64,000 bases of DNA from Takakia lepidozioides (Eukaryota > Streptophyta > Takakiopsida > Takakiales > Takakiaceae). Under the pieces are notes generated by a model, which saw only the letters and a list, made by a program, of their open reading frames with translations, had not been told where the DNA came from and searched no databases. The stretch spans positions 71,589,053 through 71,653,052 of the forward strand of contig CM060732.1 of the NCBI GenBank assembly GCA_030704615.1. Direction: 5' to 3'. The translations under genes were made by a program, and so were the position numbers. Below, piece after piece: positions 56,100 to 64,000 of the stretch. The first letter of the stretch is position 1, and each line of letters begins with the position of its first letter.

Positions 56100-58146
56100 C
56101 TACTTTTGAGGTCGCCCTTCGAAAGCTGCAACCGCCTCGGATGCATTTCTCATTTCTGAGGCACGCACCCAAGATGCCTCCACATGATGATAGCCCTTCC
56201 ATTTCACAAGATACTCCATTTCTCGATTCTTGAACCTCCTCGACTTAAGCACTGCCTCCACTCATACTTAGGTTCATTGTCATGATCCAACAGCACAGGT
56301 AGCGGACGCAACACTTGATGCCGATTCGGATGCGCTTCATCTTTGAAGTGCGGCTTCAAAAGGGAGACGTGAAATACCGGATGCATCTTGCTGTTTTCCA
56401 ACAGCTCCAATTCATACACATCCTCATTCATAACCTTCTGGATGCGAAAGGGTCCCGCATACGGAGGTACGAACTTCGGGCTCACTTCCGGAGGTAGTCG
56501 GAAATTCTTGATGTTCAACCAGACCTCTGTGCTTGCCTCAAACTTAACTTCCCTCCGCTTTCGATTCGTCTGCCTTTCATACCGTTTCCTAGCTTTGGCA
56601 ATGTTGTACTTTGCGAGCTTCAACAAACGCTCACGTTCTTCTAGCACCGCTGCTGCTGCTGGTTCCTCAACGTCTTGGGCGGCCCAACTTGTCGGCACCA
56701 GAGGTGCTTTTCCATAGACCAATACGAAAGAGGAAACTCCCGTTGCGGAGTATTTTGTGTTATTATAACAGAACTTTGCCGCATCCAAGTGCTCCACCCA
56801 GTCCGATTGGTCTGCCAACACGTAATTCCGCAGGATCTGCTTCACCACGGAATTCACCCTTTTCGTTTGGCCGTCCGTCGCAGGTCGGAAGGCGGTGCTC
56901 ATCTTGAGCCTCGTCCCTATCTTCTTTCAAAGTGCCCTCCAAAATTTACTCGTAAATTTTGGATCGCGGTCCGAGACAATATCCTTCGGGAGTCCATGAT
57001 GCTTGAAGACGTGGGCGAAGTAAAGTCGCCCCATCTCCTGCGTCGTTGCCGTCTCCTTGGTGGGAATGAAATGGCCCATTTTACTGAACCTGTCCACCAC
57101 CACCATGATCGCATAGAATCCTTTTGACAACGACATAGCAGTCATGAAATCCATCGAGACACTTTCCCAAGACCCCTCTGAAATCGGCAAGGGTTGTAAC
57201 AGCCCCGCTTGCTTTTTGTACTCGCTCCGGTTTTGTTGGCATGTGGTGCATGTCTTGACATACTCCTCGACCTCCTCCCTCAGTTTGGGCCAAAAATACT
57301 CTTTCGCGCTTGGCTCCGTCGTGGCCCGCAAGCGGGCTATCATGGCATTCCCTCAAGAGACTATCTCTGATCCCTCCCTTCGGCACGTAGAGGCGTTTTT
57401 GCTTATACCGGAGCAGTCCATTTTGTAAGTAGAATTGCGATTTAATCCCCATCCTCAAGTCCCGCATCACGGAATTCGCCATCTCATCCTTCCGGTAAGT
57501 CTTCCGGATCTTCCTTTGGAGCGCCGTCTCGCCCCTGTACTCCAACATGAGCTGCTGCTTTCTACTTAAAGCATCGGCCACCACATTGTCCCGTCCCGGT
57601 TTGTACTGGATATCCACGTCGAACACCGCCAAAGTATCTTGCCACCTAAATTGTTTTGGGGACAACTTAGGCTGCGTGGCAAAATACTTCACCGTGACAT
57701 TGTCCGTGAACACCTTCACCGGGTTGGAACCAACATAGTGGCGCCAAAGCTCAAGGCAATGCACCACCGCCTTCATTTCCTTCTCATGCGTAGGCCACCG
57801 TCGCTCTACTTCATTCAGTTTCTTACTTTCGTAAGCCACTAGACGTCCATCCTGCATGAGTACACACCCCCTATAGTGAAGTCCGACGCATCCGTATGAA
57901 TCTCAAATGAACGGTCGAACTCCGGGATTTTGAGGACTAGAGCTTCCGCCATCCACTGCTTCAACTCGACAAATGCTTCAACTCGACAAAAGCTTGACCA
58001 CAAAAGGTGTTTCATACCCAGACTTTGGATTTACACAAAAGGTCTGACAGCGGCCCCGCGATCTTGGCGAAATTTCTCACATACTTCCGGTAATAGGAGG
58101 CGACTCCTAGAAAGGATCGCACTCCCGGGACCGAAGTCAGAGGCTC
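56100..58146 (-). pseudogene. Gypsy C RNase H, integrase and chromodomain
   Basis: RNase H (YESKKLNEVERRWPTHEKEM, VFTDNVTVKYF), integrase zinc part (CTTCQQNRSEYKKQAG) and DDE core (MDFMTAMSLSKGFYAIMVVV, DIVSDRDPKFTSKFW, RPATDGQTKRVN) are spread over three frames; TGA at 56927-56929 cuts the core. The last domain, after a shift near 56210, is a chromodomain (MEYLVKWKGYHHVEASWV) with stop at 56100-56102. Chromodomains bind methylated histone tails and steer integration, which places this element among chromoviruses. Confidence 0.9.
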
Positions 58147-59569
58147 TCAGTCCAAGATCGCCCTCACCTTTCTGTCATCCATTTTGATCCCATCTTGTGT
58201 AATCACATGCCCCAGGAACTCCACTTTTGTGACCCCGAATTCGCACTTTGAAGCTTTGGCATACAGCTTCTCTTCCCGCAATTTCTGGAACACTCTTTTG
58301 AGGTGCTCCAGGTGTTCTTCCGTTGTTTTTGAGTATACCAAGATGTCGTCGATGTACACGATCACAAAGTCATCCAGCCACTTCTGGAAAAGGCTGTTCA
58401 TTAACGTGCTAAAGGTCGCAAGTGCGTTGATGAGTCCAAAAGGCATCACCAAGAACTCATACGAACCATATCTTGTCATGCACGCATTTTTCTCCTCATC
58501 TCCTTCCGCCACTCGGATTTGATGGTAGCCGGAGCGCAAATCGATCCGGCTGAAATACTTCGCTCCTGCCAACCGATTGAAGAGGTCGTCGATTCTTGGC
58601 AAAGGGTACCGGTTCTTGATAGTCACCTTATTCAGAGCCCTGTAGTCGACACACATCCACAGCGTCCCATCCTTCTTGTCAGCGAATAGCACCGGGGCTC
58701 CGTAAGGTGACTTACTCGGCCGGATGTACCCCTTTGACATTAGATCCTTGAGCTGAGTCTTCAGCTCGACCAACTCTCTGTGGCTCAACCGGTAGGGCGC
58801 CTTGGCAGGTGGCTCCGATCCCGGTATCACCTCAATCTTGTGGTCAACTCCCCTTCGCGGTGGCAAGCCGCTTGGTAAATCCTCCGGCATCACATCCTGG
58901 TATTTCTTCAAAATCCCCTTGATCCAATCTAGGCTCGGCTCCCCATCGCCTTCTCCCTTCACTTGTCTTACATAAAGCAAAAATTGGGGCTCGTGTGACT
59001 CCTCCACGGCCCACTCCTTTGCTGACAACAGGTTTATTCGCCCTCCCACTGGGTTGGACGTTTCCGACACTCTTAAAACTTCGTCACCATTCCCACACGG
59101 TAGCGTGACTATTCTCTTGCGGCCATCTATAACCGCTCCGGATTTGCTCAAAAATGTCATCCCCAGAATGAGATCCACTCCAACGATCTCACAAATGGTG
59201 AAGTTCTCACGTCCCTCCCAATTCCCAAGCTGAAGAGGGACATTGAACGCCAACCTCGTCGCCAATTGTGGTTCTCCTTTAGCAGAACGCACCTCAATAG
59301 AGGCCCCCACATCACTTGTCGGGAGTCCCAGCTTCCGTGCCGTTGCCGGTGCCATGAAGGAGTGCGACGCTCCTGTGTCCACCAACAACGACACGTTAGT
59401 TCCGGAAATTATCCCACTCACGAACAAAAACTGACTCCCTTTACGCAGGGCGCCAGTTTCTTGATACAACTCACAAGAGTAGTTGCCTACCTTGCAAGTC
59501 TTGGCGACCACCGCTTCCACCATGCGGCTGATGGAATCTTCCGACAGCTCTGTCCAATTGTCGGGGATT
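58147..59569 (-). pseudogene. Gypsy C protease and reverse transcriptase
   Basis: Open frame of about 470 codons, shifted relative to the gag frame. Protease active site [14 protein letters not shown] blocks [32 protein letters not shown], and catalytic [10 protein letters not shown]. The frame closes in the RT connection near 58147. Confidence 0.9.
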
Positions 59570-60634
59570 TGTGCACTTCTTAGCCATGTGCCTGGGCTCC
59601 CCGCAATTAAAGCACACTCCATCAAAGGTCGCCTTTTATCCGCCATAAGCCGTCGCACCTGATTTTCCTTTCGGAGCACTGGGTGTCATCTTGGTATGTG
59701 AAGGCCCTCCTTTCGATTTCCACGTGCCATTGTCGCCGCGTGGCCTATCCCACTTCTTTTCCGGTCGAAATGAGTCACCCTCCTGCCGGGTCTTCTTGTG
59801 GTTCAGCTCCGTACGGCCTTGTCTTTCGCCCCTAGGGACATCCGAGAAACATTCAGCCCTCTCAGTTGCCTCGTTCAAAGTCTTAGGTGGCTTCTCCTCC
59901 AACTTTCGCCTGGCCCATGGGGCCAATCCCGCCACAAAGTTGAAGACCATTTCTGGTTCTGCCATGTTTGCGACTTCGAGCAACAACACATTGAAAGCCT
60001 GAACATATCCCCGAATGTCATCCGTTTGCTTCAGATTCCTCATCTTGTCTCGGGCGAGCTAGGACGCGTTGAGGGGCACAAAGTGTCTCTTCATCAGTTC
60101 CTTGAACCCACTCCAGTTCAAGGTTTCCGGGTTTGGACCTCGGTCGTGAAGGCATTTCTGCCACCATTGTTGAGCATAGCCTCTCAAATAGGTGGGAGCC
60201 ACTTCCACCCAATCCTCGTTACTCAACTTGGCCGCCCGGAAGTACTGCTCTAGCTCCAAGAGCCAGGTGTTGAGTGCTTCCCGATTTCGGACGCCCTCGA
60301 AGGTGTCGGGTTCCTTAGGCTTCACCTTAAACTTTGCCTTAGTGGAAGTGGCATTAGCCGCCTTCAACACATCTTTCAACGTCCCGCCAAACTGCGCCAA
60401 CAACCCTTTCCAAAAGGATGCTGGCATGGGAGGCATCTATTGGTCTGTCGGAGCTCTCTGGAATTCCTCGGGCTCTGACTCCTCAGATTCCTCCCATTCT
60501 TGAGCGGCCTCGTTTTCAAAAGCATGCATCGCTTCCTCAAACGGCCGCTTCGGTTACACGTCGCCCCCATCGGGCTCACCAGGATCATCATCTTTTGGGC
60601 CGTTCCGCTTTCGCTTTGGCTTGCCCGACCCCAT
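59570..60634 (-). pseudogene. Gypsy C gag with zinc knuckle
   Basis: Starts at ATG 60634 (MGSGKPKRKRNGPKDDD). Capsid region shows PDTFEGVRNREALNTWLLEL, YLRGYAQQWWQ and MVFNFVAGLAPWARRKL, the retrotransposon gag fold. It ends with a CCHC knuckle, [14 protein letters not shown]. In-frame stops interrupt it four times (two in the first 70 codons, one after the HFVPLNAS segment near 60060, one at 59636 before the knuckle). Confidence 0.85.
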
Positions 60635-60675
60635 GATGAGGCCGATCCCAAGGACGATCACATACTGAACTCTAA

Positions 60676-60687
60676 GCTCTGATACCA
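60676..60687 (-). promoter_or_regulatory. Primer binding site of gypsy C (initiator-Met tRNA)
   Basis: TGGTATCAGAGC in element sense, 2 nt inside the 5' LTR; complementary to the 3' end of plant initiator-Met tRNA. Confidence 0.95.
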
Positions 60688-60689
60688 AG

Positions 60690-61414
60690 TGTCGCGCACA
60701 TCACTTCGGTAAGCTCCCCTTCAAATCATAGTTACTCGCTTTGATGCGCGCGCCTAACTCCCAACCTGGCCGTCGGGCCAACTCGGAGCTTCAGCTGCTC
60801 ACCGGGATATAACGGTCCCCCTTTTCTCCCCCAACAGACCCTCCACCAATTTGGGCCTAGTGGAAATTCCCTTTGGTAGATGGCAGTCCGGAATAGCTCC
60901 CCACTCCTTGGTCGCTTTCCGGCTCGCACGCTTACTCACTAGTTTTTGGTCACCGACGGGCTTGCACCGTTCTCGGGGTTACCACTCCCTATATATACTT
61001 CTGTGACTGTCCGCGGGGGTTTCACAAATAACCATGCCATTTTATGGCGAACCACCACGAAGACCCTCGATTCCCGGTGATGAGTCACGGTGAGTCTTGG
61101 CCCACCCACCACGGCCCCATTGGACCGTGGTGAGTCCCAAGACTCCCCACGACTCCCACCACAAGGTCTCCGCCCCATGGTGAGTCCTATGCCACCCCCA
61201 CTAAGTCCCACTAAGCCACCTCCACCCCTTGTGGAGCCACCCCCACCGCAACCCAGTGTGCGGGGCTCCACCTAGTGAGCGCCCCCGCCTCCTTGAGTGC
61301 CTTGGGCACTCAAGGGTGCTTCAGCCCCCCGTACCTATTGTTGCCATTGCCCCCACCACAGGGGCAGCCCCTCTGCGTCCCGACCCCCTGCCCTCAAGGC
61401 AAAGGGCCGCGACA
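60690..61414 (-). repeat. Gypsy C 5' LTR
   Basis: 725 bp, TG...CA. The plus-strand TATATATA at about 60990 also reads as TATATA on the element strand. Confidence 0.93.
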
Positions 61415-61419
61415 TAGGA

Positions 61420-62640
61420 CCCCAAGAGTCACCATCCGCAAACTAAGACTAAGCCGCTGAAGAGAGAAGAGTATCAAGCTGAAGTAGATCGGCTAAGAAG
61501 ATCAACACATCACCCCACCGTGCGCCCCTCCACATTGATAAATGTAAGATCAAAAACTAGCTCGGAATGCACCAAGTCCGTCAAGGAAACAGGTTCATCC
61601 CGTACTTCAGTATAAGAGCCTTGTGGAAGAAGGAGAGCACGTCGCCCACGTGAAATCTGATAGATCAAGTATGGACCATCAATCTTGAGCTTAGATTTGC
61701 ATGCATGCTTGCCATGCTGTAATCAAAAGCACACGGTTTGTCCCACCTGAAATAGGTTAGAATACTTGACACGCTTGTTAAAATTTCGGGCCTGGGTTAG
61801 CTGAGCCTTGCCAATGTTCGTTTTGGCATCATGGATATGCTGAGCATGAAGATCCTCAACAAAGATATCAAGATCAACTGGATCAGCAACAGTAGAGATA
61901 AGAGGGGTAGAATGCAAAGGAGAAACACACTTGCGACCATACAACAACTCAAAAGGAGTCTACTTGGTGCTAGCATGCACGGCGGTGCGATAAGCAAAGA
62001 GAATAGGGGGAAGAAAGGTATCCCACTCCCTGTTAAGTGCGCCATTCTTCTCCAATATTCGGCAAAGACTTTGGTTGAAGCGTTCCGTAAGGCCATTGGT
62101 CTGGGGATGGTATGGGGCAGTGGTGGAATGCTTAATACCAAAATTGAAGCAAACCACCGTGAGGAGCTGGTTACAAAACTCCTTGCCCTGATCCGTTAGT
62201 ATCTCCCGAGGACACCCATGCCGCATAAGGATCTCATTGAAGTAGAACTGAGCTACAACATCACTAGCCTGGGAACGCAAAGGCCGGATTTCTACCCACT
62301 TAGTCAAGTAGTCGGTAGCAACACAAAGGTAGCTTCAACCCTTTGATGTGAGTGCGAGGGGTCATACTAAGTCAATGCCAACACGAGCAAAAGCATGGGT
62401 GACAGGGAAAGGCCGCAGCTCATACAAGATCTGGGCCCTAGGGAGAGCAATGTTAGCACGATAACCTTCACACTAAGAGATGAACTCCGTGACGTCTCGG
62501 TGAATGCCCAGCCAATAGTAAACCTCTTAGATGCGGGCCACAGTTTTCTTGATACCAAAGTGACCTGCATACAAGAAACAATGGAAACGCTCCAATAAAG
62601 CATTCAGCTGGCTCCGTGGTGGCACCTCCAAGTAGCATCA
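61420..62640 (-). pseudogene. Gypsy D: integrase fragment of an older Ty3/gypsy element
   Basis: Minus-strand integrase: a decayed zinc region (AGHFGIKKTVARI..CEGYRANIALP), then the core with LTKWVEIRPLRSQASDVVAQ, CPREILTDQGKEFCNQLL and YHPQTNGLTERFNQSLCRIL (DDE). A C-terminal part follows to about 61680 (NFNKRVKYSNLFQVGQTVCF), with stops between pieces. Gypsy C is inserted at its 3' side. Confidence 0.85.
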
Positions 62641-62830
62641 CGGACATAGCCCAGAGGAACTTACCAGGAATAAATACCAGAAGTTACTAAGTTACCATGC
62701 TATCAAAAGTTATCGTGATCTACCATGATCTACCATGATTTACCATAAATTACCATTAGTTATCAAGTTACCGAGAGTTTACCAAATTACCGAGAGTAAC
62801 TTGAGAAACTGCTCATGAAGCTTTCTTTGG
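62640..62830. repeat. Short degenerate ttaccat repeats
   Basis: Several copies of ttaccat/ctaccat-type words between the two oppositely oriented gypsy fragments. Probably part of the gypsy E LTR. Confidence 0.45.
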
Positions 62831-64000
62831 AGGAAACTTCTCCATCAAGATACCTCATTTATTGAAGGAAACTTCTCCATCAAGAAATCTCTTTTGGGGA
62901 AGCCTCTTAGGGAACCTCCTAGTAGTCAGTATATATAGGAGGCGAGACTGGACACTCTTCAGTCTCGCCAACACCAATTCAAGCTACTCTTGTTTCCAGT
63001 TCCTTTATTGGGGAGAACAGGATCACATAGCATTAAACTGCCCCAACAAGAGAAGATTCAAAGCTCGGGGCATAACTCAAGTGTTTGATACGAGGAGGTC
63101 GGAAAACGAAGATGTCCAGTCACAATAAGGACCATGCGGTTGGACACCCCAAATTCCTCAAAAAAAAAGGTCTTTTTGTACCTTTAGACCTTGTACCTTG
63201 TTTCACAGTTCTAGTAAAGATCAGGATGCAAAATCGAGATATCTCCGTAGAAGCACTTTTGGACTCGGGCGCTTCAACGTGTTTTATTGACAAAGACTTT
63301 GCGAAACAACACAATTTAACGTTTGTAAAGAAGAAATTATCGGCCCCTGTTGAAGTCATCTATGGACGACCGTTAGCATTAGGAAATATTGAAAATGAAA
63401 CTCGACCCCTTGAAGTGAAGCTTAAAAATCAAGCATCACAGATTGTTTTCAATGTCATCCAGTCTCCAACGATTCATGTAATTCTTGGACTTCTCTGGTT
63501 TGTACTTCATAATCCTGACATCGACTGGCGATCACGAAAAATTTCGGCAAGACAAAAATGTTAAAGTATCAAAGGTATTCAACTCTTGTTTCTTGGAGCT
63601 AGAGCCTTCATGAGAGCTATGAAGAAATACGCAACATTTGCACTTTATGCGACTCCGATCAAAACCACAACAGACCAAGGTACTTCGATATTACCCACTC
63701 AATATCAAGATTTCAAGGATGTCTTCGAGAAGAAAAATGCAGACATATTGCCAGAACATCGACCTTATGATTGTGCAATTGAGTTGCAAGAAGGAGCTCA
63801 ACCATTATTCGGCCCGATCTACAATTTATCTCAGACGAAGCTGGCTGCTTTACGCGAATACATTGATGAAAATTTGTCAAAGAATTTCATTCGACATTCG
63901 AAATCACCCGCGGGAGCATCTATCTTATTTGTGAAGAAGAAGGACGGATCGTTACGCATGTGTGTGGACTATCGTGGGCTCAACAAAGTCACTATAAAAA
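62831..64000 (+). pseudogene. Gypsy E: LTR remnant, zinc knuckle, protease and RT start; runs off the window
   Basis: An 18-bp direct repeat (ggaaacttctccatcaag) and a TATATATA box (about 62929-62937) mark an LTR part, directly followed by a degenerate knuckle (GEQDHIALNCPNKRR), so most of gag is deleted. The protease frame (63085-63564) has ALLDSGASTCFIDKDFAKQH and HNPDIDWRSRKI. After a single TAA at 63562-63564 the same frame continues into RT ([40 protein letters not shown]) and is open at the edge. The protease end motif is of the Tf1/sushi-like kind, distinct from gypsy A and C. Confidence 0.85.
62941..62969. promoter_or_regulatory. Perfect hairpin downstream of the gypsy E TATA box
   Basis: ggcgagactg / cagtctcgcc, 10-bp perfect stem, 9-nt loop, starting about 4 bp after the TATA box. 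If transcription starts in the usual place, it falls at the 5' end of the RNA. Confidence 0.65.

Larger units (their letters stand above)
54494..61414 (-). mobile_element. Gypsy C: complete Ty3/gypsy chromovirus
   Basis: Two 725-bp LTRs (54494-55218, 60690-61414), both TG...CA, flanked by the 5-bp duplication TAGGA (54489-54493, 61415-61419). Initiator-Met primer site, gag, protease, RT, RNase H, integrase and chromodomain are in order on the minus strand. The LTRs differ at about 32 positions by eye (about 4%), so it is older than gypsy A. Several stops and frameshifts make it defective. Confidence 0.95.

Overview
This window is nuclear DNA of a land plant: genes have introns, plant-type splice sites and TATA boxes, and there are plant families (a P450 of the plant A-type, a LEA protein, an F-box protein, a GH28 protein and PLS/DYW pentatricopeptide repeats). 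The PPR style, the single-exon P450 and the transposon content suggest a seedless plant (fern, lycophyte or bryophyte). That is an inference and the species is not resolved.

Positions 1-28.7 kb are a nest of transposons. A CACTA-like element (TNP2 transposase exon at 15.6-16.3 kb, probably also a decayed SET-domain gene at 1.3-3.0 kb) is split by a young Ty3/gypsy element read on the minus strand (gypsy A, 3200-14754, 4-bp target duplication AACG). Gypsy A encodes gag with two zinc knuckles, protease, a DNMT3-like C5 DNA methyltransferase, an in-frame UAG in a leaky context, RT, RNase H, integrase and a terminal PHD finger. A second, truncated copy (gypsy B, plus strand, 16.4-27.4 kb) is split by a 7.2-kb Mutator-like element with a 9-bp duplication (CTCTACCTC). 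That element carries a SWIM zinc-finger gene, about nineteen hairpin-containing tandem repeats and an intron-bearing gene resembling a beta-class DNA amino-methyltransferase. Three transposon classes here thus carry chromatin or DNA-modifying domains.

Positions 28.7-53 kb are gene-bearing: a three-exon LEA gene (minus, 31.7-30.8 kb) with ABRE-like sites upstream, an F-box/kelch pseudogene (34.6-35.6 kb), a decayed tandem PLS-type PPR array ending in a broken DYW domain (42.6-37.0 kb, minus), a three-exon GH28-like gene with a signal peptide (47.4-50.2 kb) and an intact cytochrome P450 (52.7-51.1 kb, minus). Between them lie tRNA-derived SINEs, a PIF/Harbinger-type MITE and a 74-bp-arm foldback.

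Positions 54.5-64 kb are again retrotransposons: a complete but mutated chromovirus (gypsy C, 54494-61414, duplication TAGGA, initiator-Met primer site), an older integrase fragment it landed in (gypsy D, minus) and the protease/RT start of another gypsy element (gypsy E, plus) that runs off the window.

Most transposon genes carry nonsense codons or frameshifts. The genes that look intact are the LEA, GH28 and P450 genes.
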